DNA of 21,776 nucleotides from an uncultured bacterium. GTDB lineage: Bacteria; Bacillota; Clostridia; Oscillospirales; Acutalibacteraceae. The stretch lies in contig CAJMOI010000020.1 of the NCBI GenBank assembly GCA_905215105.1, positions 1 through 21,776 on the forward strand, in the 5' to 3' direction. The notes under the pieces are model-generated. The model searched no databases. It was not told the DNA's origin and worked only from the letters and a program-made list of their open reading frames with translations. Positions 13,764 to 21,136 of this stretch are shown piece after piece (the stretch's first letter is position 1; each line of letters opens with the position of its first letter). A program made the position numbers and the translations under genes.

Positions 13764-14645
13764 TCATTTTTTCCCCGTGGCCAGCTCCAGTCCCCGCACC
13801 ATCAGCGGGAACACCTGTCCTTCTATGGCGGACAGCTGAGAAAAAGGCAGGGGATTTTTCCCTTTTCCCGCTTCGATGGTAAAGCCCGGGCGGTGAAAAC
13901 AGTCGATGAACCAGTCCTTGAATCCCCCCATGGAGGCCAGCGGCTCCGGTTCTGCCGCCCGATAGCCCGACACCCGGGCAAGCTCCATGGCCATTTCCCG
14001 GGAAACTTCCGGGGTATGGTCGCCGTACTGCCAGTAGATTTCCTCTCCCTGGGTGTGGAAGGCCATGACCATGGCAAAGGGAATCTTCCGGCACAGGGCT
14101 GTCAGCGCAGCGCTTTCCGGTTCGCTTTCGGGATAATGACCACCATACCGGGTGGGGCCCGGGCCGGTGATTCCGGCGTTCCGCTCCATTTCCCGCAGCA
14201 CATGCCACCCCGCGTCAAAGTTGTGGTTCAGATCCACGCCCCGGGCGTTGGCTTGCCACCGGTGGGTATTTCCGGCACAGATCGGGCCGTAGTCTCCCGC
14301 CGCCTGTTCTCCCGAAAGGGCGATTTCCACCCCATCCGGGTTGACCATGGGCACACAGTACAGGGTACAGCGCTCCAGCAGCGGCCGCACCGGAATGCCG
14401 TACACCGTCAGGCCGCTTTCCTGTGCCTGACACAGTCTCCGGCAAAAATGCACCAGCAAAGCGGCGGTGATGCCCTCCAGCCCGTGAAAGGCCCCGGCAT
14501 ACAGCACCGGGATTTCCCCGGAGCCCACCCGCAGCAAATACAGCGGTCTTCCGCACAGGCTTTTTCCCACCTCCGACAACCGGCAGCACTCATACCGTCG
14601 GGCCAGCAGCCGGACTTCCCGGGTCAGTCTCTGAAATTCATACAA
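13764..14645 (-). CDS. M14 zinc carboxypeptidase, gamma-D-Glu-diaminopimelate (MpaA/ENP1-like) type
   Basis: 293 residues without a signal peptide, so cytoplasmic. Zinc ligands H54xxE57 (AFHGLEG) and H197 (AFHTQGEE), substrate-binding R135 with NHNFD (ARGVDLNHNFD) and catalytic E258 (FTIEAG) are all in order. NPDGVE (102-107) and the PESEPESAAL stretch (172-181) are also typical of the peptidase subgroup that cleaves gamma-D-glutamyl-diaminopimelate bonds in cell-wall peptides. A role in peptidoglycan recycling is inferred from subgroup and location. Start is TTG at 14645, with AAGGAGG seven bases upstream. It follows the HAD phosphatase gene by 69 bases on the same strand, probably one transcript. 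No clear terminator follows. Confidence 0.88.
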   Translation of the reverse strand: MYEFQRLTREVRLLARRYECCRLSEVGKSLCGRPLYLLRVGSGEIPVLYAGAFHGLEGITAALLVHFCRRLCQAQESGLTVYGIPVRPLLERCTLYCVPMVNPDGVEIALSGEQAAGDYGPICAGNTHRWQANARGVDLNHNFDAGWHVLREMERNAGITGPGPTRYGGHYPESEPESAALTALCRKIPFAMVMAFHTQGEEIYWQYGDHTPEVSREMAMELARVSGYRAAEPEPLASMGGFKDWFIDCFHRPGFTIEAGKGKNPLPFSQLSAIEGQVFPLMVRGLELATGKK

Positions 14646-14714
14646 GGGGATCCCTCCTTCAGGCGTTTCTCACAGCCTATGCGGAAAAAGTGCCCGGTAT
14701 GATTCCAAAAACAA

Positions 14715-15365
14715 TCAATCTTCCAGAATCCAATGCCCCAGCCCTTCCGGCGTGTCGGCAAAATGGACGGCGCCGAAGGCTTCCATTTCCTCCCGGGTGC
14801 CGTAACCGTACAGTGCGCCCAGAAAATCCGTACCGGCCAGCTGTGCGCCTTCTGCGTCAAATCGGGTATCGCCGATCATCAGGGTACGCTCCGGCGTGGT
14901 GTTCATGGCCGCCATGGCCCGGCGGATGACGTTGGCCTTGGTGTCGTTTTCATCCTCGGAAGCACCGGAAATCATGTCCAGACAGGGCGTAATTCCGAAA
15001 TGATCGGAAACCAGATTGGCGGAGCTCTGGGGCTTGGAGGTGGCCAGCGCCAGCTTATATCCGGCTTTCCGCAGGCGTTCCAGAAGGGGGAACATGCCGT
15101 CGAATACTTCCGCCTCAAACACGCCCTCCACGTTGTAAATGTTCCGATATTCCTCCACGAACTCCGTGGCTTTTTCCCCTGTGATGCCGCAGTATTCCCG
15201 AATGCTCAGGGTCAGGGGCGGGCCGATGAACTTCCGCATGGTTTCGGCGGGCGGTTCCGGCACGTTCAGTTTTTTCATGGTATCCCGGATACACCGCAGG
15301 ATACCCGGGTCGGAACGGGTCAAAGTTCCGTCCAGATCAAATAAAATCAAATCGTATGCTTTCAT
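14715..15365 (-). CDS. HAD superfamily hydrolase (phosphoglycolate phosphatase-like)
   Basis: 216 residues; cytoplasmic phosphatase. Motif I is D10LDGT (D10 nucleophile, D12 acid/base). A helical cap (about 18-90) with GILRCIRDTMKKL and KFIGPPL resembles the Gph/PpaX group. Motif II is ALATSKPQ, and motif IV is MIGDTRFD near 166-173. Substrates of this group include phosphoglycolate, pyrophosphate and nucleotides; which applies is unknown. MKAYDLIL at 15365 is preferred over the upstream in-frame ATG at 15467, because GGGAG lies about 10 bases before it and the extra residues do not resemble the family. Likely promoter at 15549-15557; co-transcribed with the M14 peptidase. Confidence 0.9.
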   Translation of the reverse strand: MKAYDLILFDLDGTLTRSDPGILRCIRDTMKKLNVPEPPAETMRKFIGPPLTLSIREYCGITGEKATEFVEEYRNIYNVEGVFEAEVFDGMFPLLERLRKAGYKLALATSKPQSSANLVSDHFGITPCLDMISGASEDENDTKANVIRRAMAAMNTTPERTLMIGDTRFDAEGAQLAGTDFLGALYGYGTREEMEAFGAVHFADTPEGLGHWILED

Positions 15366-15429
15366 GAGGTTCACACTCCCGATCAACTTTGAGTCGCAGA
15401 AAAACACAGATTTCCCGTCAAAAGCCGCG

Positions 15430-15458
15430 TTGAAAGGTCCGGGGACCCATGGTATAAT
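15430..15458 (+). promoter_or_regulatory. Promoter of the DUF1624 gene
   Basis: TTGAAA (15430-15435), 17 bases, TATAAT (15453-15458) preceded by TGG. Start near 15465, so the leader is about 148 nt. Confidence 0.8.
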
Positions 15459-15464
15459 AAACTT

Positions 15465-15612
15465 CACGGCTCAGGAAAAGCGCGGATGTTTCCGCTGTCC
15501 CGTACAAAACACCGGTTTTCCGGCGTTTTTTGGGGAAGGTTCCTGCCCAGTATACCACAGTTTCCGCGCCGGAAGAAGGGCGGAAAGGAAAGCGGGTGCT
15601 TTTTTGGAAAAC
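15465..15612 (+). promoter_or_regulatory. Structured 5' leader, possible attenuator
   Basis: Hairpins in order: GCGGA-TGTT-TCCGC (15482-15495); CACCGG-TTTT-CCGGCG followed by six T's (15510-15531), terminator-like; and TTTCCGC/GCGGAAA (15561-15586), which ends against the purine-rich ribosome site. TTTCCGC occurs twice (15489-15495, 15561-15567) and both copies can pair with GCGGAAA, and CAGGAA (15472-15477) can pair with TTCCTG (15540-15545). So several folds are mutually exclusive. Confidence 0.4.
15549..15557 (-). promoter_or_regulatory. Candidate promoter of the HAD-M14 unit
   Basis: Minus-strand TGG-TATACT extended -10 (15557-15549), about 185 bases upstream of the HAD ATG; weak -35. 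Its transcript would overlap the start of the opposite DUF1624 leader. Confidence 0.4.
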
Positions 15613-16368
15613 ATGACAACTTCTCCCCGGAAGCGGATTCATCTTCTGGATGAAATCCGGGGATTTGCCGTTTTATGCATGATCTTTTATCACGGATTTT
15701 ATTCCCTGGCATTTTTGTTCCGGCTGGACTGGGGCATGGCGCTGCTGCGGTTTTTCATGCCGGCAGAACCGTTTTTTGCCGGGCTGTTTATCTTCATTTC
15801 CGGCATCTCCTCCAACCTGTCCCACTCGAACCTGCTGCGGGGGGTAAAATTGCTGGGCATTGCGCTGGCGGTAAGTATTGTTACCTTTCTGGCGGTGCCG
15901 TCACAGGTGATTGTATTTGGAATTCTCCATTTTCTCTCCATCTGTATGATTCTCTTCGGGCTGCTGCGTCCATTACAGGAAAAAATCCCCCTGATTCCGG
16001 GCATTGTGGGGAGTGTGCTGCTGTATCTCTGCACCATGCAGATTTCCTCCGGCGTTCTGGCCTTTGGCATTTCCCTGCCGGACATGCTGTACCAGACCAA
16101 CTGGCTGGCGCCGCTGGGATTTCACAATGCAGCGTTTTTCTCTTCGGATTATTTTCCCCTGCTGCCCTGGGCGTTTGTTTTTTCGGCGGGAACCTTTGCG
16201 GGCCGCTGGGCGGCACAGGGAAAGTTTCCCCAGTGGATGTATCCCTCCCGCATTCGCCCTCTGTCGTGGATGGGCCGCCACGCCCTGATTCTGTACATCG
16301 TCCATCAGCCGGTGATTGTCGGCGTTTGCACGGTGGTGGAGTGGGCTGCAAATATGATTGGTGGATAA
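15613..16368 (+). CDS. DUF1624 (heparan-alpha-glucosaminide acetyltransferase-like) membrane protein
   Basis: 251 residues with about seven membrane helices. The N-terminus RIHLLDEIRGFAVLCMIFYH and the early loop PFFAGLFIFISGIS are the hallmark of the DUF1624/HGSNAT catalytic-domain family: membrane proteins thought to move acyl groups to sugars across the membrane. The C-terminal PLSWMGRHALILYIVHQPVI is also typical. The substrate in bacteria is unknown. The ATG at 15613 is chosen by family alignment; its ribosome site is weak (GGAAA, 15606-15610), and a TTG at 15604 with AAAGGAAAG further upstream is an alternative. The frame stays open far upstream but overlaps the opposite HAD gene there. 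Monocistronic or read through into tex. Confidence 0.85.
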   Translation: MTTSPRKRIHLLDEIRGFAVLCMIFYHGFYSLAFLFRLDWGMALLRFFMPAEPFFAGLFIFISGISSNLSHSNLLRGVKLLGIALAVSIVTFLAVPSQVIVFGILHFLSICMILFGLLRPLQEKIPLIPGIVGSVLLYLCTMQISSGVLAFGISLPDMLYQTNWLAPLGFHNAAFFSSDYFPLLPWAFVFSAGTFAGRWAAQGKFPQWMYPSRIRPLSWMGRHALILYIVHQPVIVGVCTVVEWAANMIGG

Positions 16369-16386
16369 CCGTACGATATTTTGTAG

Positions 16387-16405
16387 GGGCGCATATGATG
16401 CGCCC
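16387..16405. repeat. Short GC-rich palindrome, REP-like or terminator
   Basis: GGGCGCAT-ATG-ATGCGCCC, 8-bp arms and a 3-base loop, between DUF1624 and tex. TAGGGG precedes and GCATTTT follows. It may end the DUF1624 transcript (short T run) or be a dispersed palindromic repeat. Confidence 0.5.
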
Positions 16406-16455
16406 GCATTTTCCCTTTCTCCCCGCGCACTGAATTTTTGGAAAGGATGTTTTTT

Positions 16456-18615
16456 ATGGATTTTACGCCCGTTCTGGCTTCTCAATTCAATCTGCAAAAC
16501 TGGCAGGTGGAAAAGGTCACCCAGCTTCTCGACGAAGGCAACACCATCCCCTTTATCGCCCGATACCGCAAAGAGGCTCACGGCTCTCTGGATGACCAGA
16601 CCATCCGCGCCCTTTCCGAAAAGCTGGAAGCTCTGCGGAACCTGGAAAAGCGCCGGGAAGAGGTGCGCACCCTCATTGCCGGTCTGGATGCGCTGACGCC
16701 GGAGCTCAGCGCTGCACTGGACAAGGCCGCCACCCTCTCGGAAATCGATGATCTCTACCGTCCCTACCGCCCCAAGCGCAAAACCCGGGCTTCCGTGGCA
16801 AAGGAAAAGGGGCTGGAACCCCTCGCCAAAACCATTCTGGAACAGAAACGGAACTCCCCCGATCCACTGGAACTGGCCGCAGCCTATGTGAACCCGGAAA
16901 AGGGCGTGGAAACCGCCGAGGATGCACTGGCAGGCGCCCGGGATATCATCGCGGAACAGCTCTCCGATGACGCTTCCATCCGCCGCCGTCTCCGTGTGGT
17001 GACCCAAGCCAACGGACTGCTGGTTTCCAAAGCCGCCAAAAAGGACGAGGAATCCGTCTATGAGCCCTACTACGATTTTAGCCAGCCCATCAAAGCGCTG
17101 GCAGGCCATCGGGTGCTGGCCATTGACCGGGGCGAGCGCGAAGGCTTTTTGAAGGTATCCATCCAGCTGGAAGACGACCGGGGCGTGCGGATTGTAGAAA
17201 GCACCGCCGTGAAGGAAGGCTCTCCTTGCAGCGAAACCGTGCGGGAAGCGGCGCAGGATGCCTATTCCCGATTGATTTTCCCGGCCATCGAACGGGAAAT
17301 CCGCTCCTCTCTCACCGAGGACGCAGACGAAGCCGCCATCAAGGTGTTTGCCGTGAACCTGCGCCAGCTGCTGATGCAGCCGCCGGTAAAGGGCAAAACC
17401 GCCATTGGCCTTGACCCCGGATACCGCACCGGCTGCAAAGTGGCCGTGGTGGATGCCACTGGACGGGTGCTGGATACCGGCGTGATTTACATCACCCATT
17501 CCCAGCACCAGAAAGAGCAGGCCAAGGAGTTTTTGACCCGGCTCATTGAAAAGCACAACGCGGAGATCATCGCCATCGGCAACGGTACTGCCTCCAAAGA
17601 AACGGAGATCTTTACCGCCGAGCTGATTTCCTCCCTGAAAGGCCGCAAGGTCTCCTATATGGTGGTCAGCGAGGCGGGCGCTTCGGTCTACTCTGCCTCC
17701 AAGCTGGCGGCACAGGAGTTCCCCCAGTTTGACTTGACCCTCCGCAGCGCGGTTTCCATTGCCCGGCGGCTGCAAGACCCGCTGGCGGAGCTGGTGAAAA
17801 TCGACCCCAAAGCCATCGGCGTGGGACAGTATCAGCACGATATGCCCCAGAAGCGGCTGACGGAAGCACTGGGCGGCGTTGTCGAGGACTGCGTGAACAG
17901 TGTGGGCGTGGATTTGAACACCGCTTCTCCGTCCCTGCTGGAAAAAGTGGCGGGCATTTCCGCGGCGGTTTCCAAAAATATCGTCACCTACCGGGAGGAA
18001 AACGGCGCGTTCCACTCCCGGGCAGAATTGAAAAAAGTGCCCAAGCTGGGGCCGAAAGCTTTTGAACAGTGCGCGGGCTTTTTGCGGGTCAGCGAAAGCG
18101 CCAACGTGCTGGATCACACCGCCGTGCACCCGGAATCCTATGACGCGGCAAAAGCGCTGCTGGAAATGGCAGGCTATAACGTAAAAGGCAAAGCGGAGTT
18201 TTCCGGCCTGCGGGAAAAGGTGGAGGCTATGGGCATTTCTACCACCGCGGAAAAGCTGGGCATTGGTGAACCCACCCTGCGGGACATTGTGAAGGAGCTG
18301 CTTCAGCCGGGGCGTGACCCCCGTGATGAACTGCCCGCCCCCATGCTCCGCACTGACGTGATGAAGATGGAGGACTTAAAGCCGGGCATGGAACTGAAAG
18401 GCACCGTCCGGAATGTCATCGACTTCGGCGCCTTTGTGGACATCGGCGTGCATCAGGATGGGCTGGTGCATATCTCCCAGATTTGCAATAAATTTATCAA
18501 GCATCCGGGCGAGGTGCTCAAGGTAGGGGACATCGTCACCGTGTGGGTGCTGTCGGTGGACAGCAAAAAGGGACGGATTTCCCTGACCATGAAGGGACAG
18601 CCGAAAACAGAATAA
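16456..18615 (+). CDS. tex: Tex, S1-domain RNA-binding transcription accessory protein
   Basis: 719 residues, full family length. Order of parts: an N-terminal helical Tex domain (1-~190); a YqgF/RNase-H-like fold starting near 315 with AIGLDPGYRTGCKVAVVD; a helix-hairpin-helix domain (about 480-550, SVGVDLNTASPSLLEKV and KVPKLGPKAFEQCAGFL); and a C-terminal S1 domain (about 644-712, GTVRNVIDFGAFVDIGVHQD to RISLTMKG). Tex binds nucleic acid and affects transcription, and is needed for toxin and competence gene expression in some bacteria; its exact role is not settled. The ATG at 16456 is chosen because GGAAAGGATG lies 7-9 bases upstream; in-frame TTG (16438) and ATG (16447) lie within that site. 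Ends at the 18641-18670 terminator. Confidence 0.96.
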   Translation: MDFTPVLASQFNLQNWQVEKVTQLLDEGNTIPFIARYRKEAHGSLDDQTIRALSEKLEALRNLEKRREEVRTLIAGLDALTPELSAALDKAATLSEIDDLYRPYRPKRKTRASVAKEKGLEPLAKTILEQKRNSPDPLELAAAYVNPEKGVETAEDALAGARDIIAEQLSDDASIRRRLRVVTQANGLLVSKAAKKDEESVYEPYYDFSQPIKALAGHRVLAIDRGEREGFLKVSIQLEDDRGVRIVESTAVKEGSPCSETVREAAQDAYSRLIFPAIEREIRSSLTEDADEAAIKVFAVNLRQLLMQPPVKGKTAIGLDPGYRTGCKVAVVDATGRVLDTGVIYITHSQHQKEQAKEFLTRLIEKHNAEIIAIGNGTASKETEIFTAELISSLKGRKVSYMVVSEAGASVYSASKLAAQEFPQFDLTLRSAVSIARRLQDPLAELVKIDPKAIGVGQYQHDMPQKRLTEALGGVVEDCVNSVGVDLNTASPSLLEKVAGISAAVSKNIVTYREENGAFHSRAELKKVPKLGPKAFEQCAGFLRVSESANVLDHTAVHPESYDAAKALLEMAGYNVKGKAEFSGLREKVEAMGISTTAEKLGIGEPTLRDIVKELLQPGRDPRDELPAPMLRTDVMKMEDLKPGMELKGTVRNVIDFGAFVDIGVHQDGLVHISQICNKFIKHPGEVLKVGDIVTVWVLSVDSKKGRISLTMKGQPKTE

Positions 18616-18640
18616 CAGGCCGCAGAAACCGGCAAACAAA

Positions 18641-18671
18641 AAAGCGGAGGGCTTTTGGGCCTTCCGCTTTT
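18641..18671. terminator. Bidirectional terminator between tex and the YcxB-like gene
   Basis: A 12-bp stem with one G-U pair, AAAGCGGAGGGC/GCCTTCCGCTTT (18641-18652 with 18659-18670), and a 6-base loop, with A and T tracts on either side. Confidence 0.85.
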
Positions 18672-18677
18672 GGTTTG

Positions 18678-19235
18678 TCAATAGATGTCCACAGGAGCAT
18701 TGGGACATTTGGACTGTATGAATTCGATGAATGCTTCCCGTTCCTTCTCACTTTGAAAGGCGGAAACGGGGAGGATATATGCTATCAAGTTGTTGATATG
18801 CAGGTAAATCATTTTGCCGTCAACCAGACTGATCCGCTCCACAGCGGAATACTGCTGCTCGATTTTGGCTTCGGGAGACATTTCCAGAAAGAAATCCTCG
18901 TGAAATTCCATGACCGATTCCGGCGTATAGGGCATTTTTCCTCTTTTCTTCAGGTTTTTTATGTGATTTCGCAGAATGAAGACGTAAAACGGTTTCAGCA
19001 GCAGCTGTAATACAACCAAAAGAAGGAGCAGAGGAAGAATCCGCAAAATGACATTGGAGTCGAATCCACCACGAACAACCACCAGTAAGATAGCTATCAA
19101 TATGATTACGACATCCAGTATCCGCAGCCCAACGAGGCTTTTTCTTCCATAGGGGGAACGCAGGACCCAGAACTTGTTGTACTCCAGATAGTCGTCTTCC
19201 GACACATGGATTTGAAACCGGAAATTCATTTTCAT
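18678..19235 (-). CDS. YcxB-like membrane protein
   Basis: 185 residues with two membrane helices (about 36-54 and 62-86). A soluble C-terminal domain includes ESVMEFHEDFFLEMSPE and YSAVERISLVDGKMIYLHINN, a layout matching the YcxB-type domain ('...f.edgi.....s...i.W..i..v.e...yi.l...'). Function of the family is unknown. Start codons available are GTG 19238 and ATG 19235. The only good Shine-Dalgarno (AAAGGAG, 19282-19276) lies on the far side of a hairpin (19241-19273). If that hairpin folds, the effective distance to ATG 19235 is about 7 bases, so 19235 is preferred. Transcribed alone from the 19348-19376 promoter. Confidence 0.75.
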   Translation of the reverse strand: MKMNFRFQIHVSEDDYLEYNKFWVLRSPYGRKSLVGLRILDVVIILIAILLVVVRGGFDSNVILRILPLLLLLVVLQLLLKPFYVFILRNHIKNLKKRGKMPYTPESVMEFHEDFFLEMSPEAKIEQQYSAVERISLVDGKMIYLHINNLIAYILPVSAFQSEKEREAFIEFIQSKCPNAPVDIY

Positions 19236-19240
19236 CACAG

Positions 19241-19280
19241 ATCATAGAACCATCTAAAGGATGGCTTTATGATTTCTCCT
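19241..19280 (-). promoter_or_regulatory. Hairpin between Shine-Dalgarno and start codon
   Basis: In the mRNA, ATCATAAAGCCATC pairs with GATGGTTCTATGAT (19273-19260 with 19254-19241): 12 Watson-Crick pairs, one G-U and one mismatch, with a 5-base loop. AGGAG (19280-19276) sits immediately before it and the start codon immediately after it. Confidence 0.6.
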
Positions 19281-19347
19281 TTCCCAGAAAAATGGTGACA
19301 TAACCAAAACAACAGACCGCAGCAGAACCCGATTCCCTTCTGTCGAA

Positions 19348-19376
19348 AGTATAGCATATGGCCGGACTTCCGGCAA
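19348..19376 (-). promoter_or_regulatory. Promoter of the YcxB-like gene
   Basis: Minus strand: TTGCCG (19376-19371), 17 bases, TATACT (19353-19348) with an upstream TGC. A 14-base palindrome GCCGGA-CT-TCCGGC (19361-19374) overlaps the -35 and spacer and may be an operator. Confidence 0.7.
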
Positions 19377-19397
19377 GAAAAACCGCGCTCCTTGTCG

Positions 19398-19446
19398 AAA
19401 AAAGAAAACAGCCGTGCAGTAAGACAAGACGTCCGCTGCACGGCTG
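19398..19446 (-). terminator. Terminator of the ribbon-helix-helix gene
   Basis: A perfect 11-bp stem CAGCCGTGCAG/CTGCACGGCTG (19436-19446 with 19409-19419) with a 16-base loop, followed on the minus strand by TTTTCTTTTTT. Confidence 0.85.
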
Positions 19447-19468
19447 CTGTTAGATGGGAAAGTTTCCG

Positions 19469-19654
19469 TTATTTGGATTCTGTTTTCACTTCGATTTTGC
19501 CGTTTTTCTCTTCAAAGTCACGGATACACTGACGGATCAGGTATAAAATCTGCCCATTGCCGGAACGGCCTTCGTACTTTGCAATATAGTGCAATTTATA
19601 GTGGAGCTCCGGGTCGATTTCGATTCCCAGATGCTTGTTGTTTTTGTTTCTCAT
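19469..19654 (-). CDS. Small ribbon-helix-helix (Arc-type) DNA-binding protein
   Basis: 61 residues. The pattern HLGIEIDPELHYKLHYIAKY, then EGRSGNGQILYLIRQCIRDF, is a beta-strand followed by two amphipathic helices: the ribbon-helix-helix fold of Arc/MetJ/CopG repressors. Such proteins bind DNA as dimers through the beta-strand. A charged tail (EEKNGKIEVKTESK) follows. ATG at 19654 with GGTGG about 6 bases upstream. Single-gene transcript with its own strong promoter and terminator and no toxin or partner gene adjacent, so it is more likely a free-standing regulator than an antitoxin. Targets unknown. Confidence 0.82.
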   Translation of the reverse strand: MRNKNNKHLGIEIDPELHYKLHYIAKYEGRSGNGQILYLIRQCIRDFEEKNGKIEVKTESK

Positions 19655-19681
19655 ACCATCACCACCAAATTCCCTGATTCC

Positions 19682-19710
19682 ATTATAGTGAAACTTTTTC
19701 GTAAAATCAA
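19682..19710 (-). promoter_or_regulatory. Promoter of the ribbon-helix-helix gene
   Basis: Minus strand: TTGATT (19710-19705), 17 bases, TATAAT (19687-19682); the leader is only about 20 nt. Confidence 0.75.
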
Positions 19711-19767
19711 TAAACGGCCAAAAACGGGGCTTCCCGCAAAAATCACCGGCGGAATCGGGAAAAATCC

Positions 19768-19796
19768 TTGTGACAAAAGGGGCAATCTGCTATAAT
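19768..19796 (+). promoter_or_regulatory. ychF promoter
   Basis: TTGTGA (19768-19773), 17 bases, TATAAT (19791-19796) preceded by TGC. Leader about 95 nt. Confidence 0.75.
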
Positions 19797-19896
19797 AAGA
19801 TGTTGCAGGCTGGTTTCCAAAAGGAAAACCGCCCCCACCCCAACGCACCCATTTCCCCCTTGAAAAAATGAGAATTTTAAGGAGATGCAAAAATAA

Positions 19897-20991
19897 ATGA
19901 AATTAGGTATCGTCGGCCTGCCCAACGTGGGCAAGAGCACCCTGTTTAACGCTATCACCAACGCAGGCGCACAGTCCGCCAACTATCCTTTCTGCACCAT
20001 CGAGCCCAACGTGGGCGTGGTGGCCGTGCCGGACAAGCGTCTGGACAAGCTGGCTGAAATGTATGAGCCGGAAAAGTACACCCCCGCTACCATCGAATTC
20101 GTGGACATCGCCGGTCTGGTAAAGGGCGCTTCCAAGGGCGAAGGTCTGGGCAACAAATTCCTGTCCAACATCCGTGAAGTGGATGCCATTGTCCATGTGG
20201 TGCGCTGCTTTGTCAACGACGACATCATCCATGTGGAAGGCAGCATTGACCCCGCCCGTGACATTGAGACCATCAATCTGGAACTGATTCTCTCCGACAT
20301 GGAAGTACTGGACCGCCGCATTGACAAGACCCGCAAAATGCTGAAAGCAGACAAGAAATATCAGGAGGAGCTGGACTTCTTCCTGCGGGTTCGGGAAGCA
20401 CTGGACGCAGGCAAATCTGCCCGCTCCGTGGAGTGCAATGAAGAGGAAAAAGAGCTGCTGGCCACCGTTTCCCTGCTGACCAACAAGCCCATTATCTATG
20501 CCGCCAACATGAGCGAGGACGATTTCAAAAACGGCGTGGAGAACAACCCCGGCTATCAGGCTGTGAAGAAAATCGCAGACGAGGAAAATGCCGCCGTGCT
20601 GCCCATCTGTGCAGAAATTGAAGCGGAAATTTCCGGCATGGACTGGGAAGAGAAAGAGCTGTTCCTCTCTGACATGGGACTGGAAGAATCCGGCCTCGAC
20701 CGGCTGATCAACGCCTGCTACTCCCTGTTGGGACTGATTTCCTACCTGACCGCCGGCAAACCGGAAGTCCGCGCCTGGACCATCACCAGGGGCACCAAAG
20801 CGCCTCAGGCTGCCGGTAAAATCCACACCGACTTTGAACGCGGCTTTATCCGTGCAGAAGTCATCGCTTTCGACGACCTGATGGCCTGCGGCACCATGGC
20901 CGCCGCCAAGGAAAAGGGACTGGTCCGCAGCGAAGGCAAGGACTATGTGATGCAGGACGGCGACATCGTGCTGTTCCGCTTCAACGTGTAA
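19897..20991 (+). CDS. ychF: Redox-regulated ATPase YchF (Obg-family)
   Basis: 364 residues, full length. The P-loop is GLPNVGKST (7-15), the G3 motif DIAGLVKGASKGEGLGN lies near 68-84, and a coiled-coil arm spans about 125-200. The C-terminal TGS domain (about 280-364) includes LISYLTAGKPEVRAWTITRGTKAPQAAGKIHTDFERGF. YchF is an OLA1-type P-loop protein that prefers ATP over GTP, binds ribosomes and affects stress responses. ATG at 19897 with AAGGAGAT upstream. Own promoter; no obvious terminator follows before the next promoter. In many genomes ychF neighbours pth, which is not seen here. Confidence 0.97.
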   Translation: MKLGIVGLPNVGKSTLFNAITNAGAQSANYPFCTIEPNVGVVAVPDKRLDKLAEMYEPEKYTPATIEFVDIAGLVKGASKGEGLGNKFLSNIREVDAIVHVVRCFVNDDIIHVEGSIDPARDIETINLELILSDMEVLDRRIDKTRKMLKADKKYQEELDFFLRVREALDAGKSARSVECNEEEKELLATVSLLTNKPIIYAANMSEDDFKNGVENNPGYQAVKKIADEENAAVLPICAEIEAEISGMDWEEKELFLSDMGLEESGLDRLINACYSLLGLISYLTAGKPEVRAWTITRGTKAPQAAGKIHTDFERGFIRAEVIAFDDLMACGTMAAAKEKGLVRSEGKDYVMQDGDIVLFRFNV

Positions 20992-21046
20992 TTCGGGGAA
21001 ATTGCGTCCTTTCTGTAAATTTACTTTGAAATGATTGGGGTATCCG

Positions 21047-21075
21047 TTGTTTTTTCAGTGGGTACACGGTATAAT
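21047..21075 (+). promoter_or_regulatory. Promoter of the zinc-ribbon gene
   Basis: TTGTTT (21047-21052), 17 bases, TATAAT (21070-21075). Leader about 55 nt. Confidence 0.75.
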
Positions 21076-21136
21076 TTTTCATGTTATCGGAAGCCGAATT
21101 GCCCGGCATCCGTCTTCATGAAAGGAGCTCTTTGCT

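Noticed and set aside
15366..15467. N-terminal extension of the HAD phosphatase to an ATG at 15467
   Set aside because: The first family residues (DLDGT) belong within about 10-12 residues of the start, and a ribosome site precedes 15365.
16387..16405. Reading the palindrome as a CRISPR or attachment site
   Set aside because: Single copy in the window, no spacers, no integrase gene or direct repeats nearby.
15973..18129. 718-codon minus-strand frame opposite tex
   Set aside because: Antisense shadow of the clear tex gene; no start signals and biased composition.
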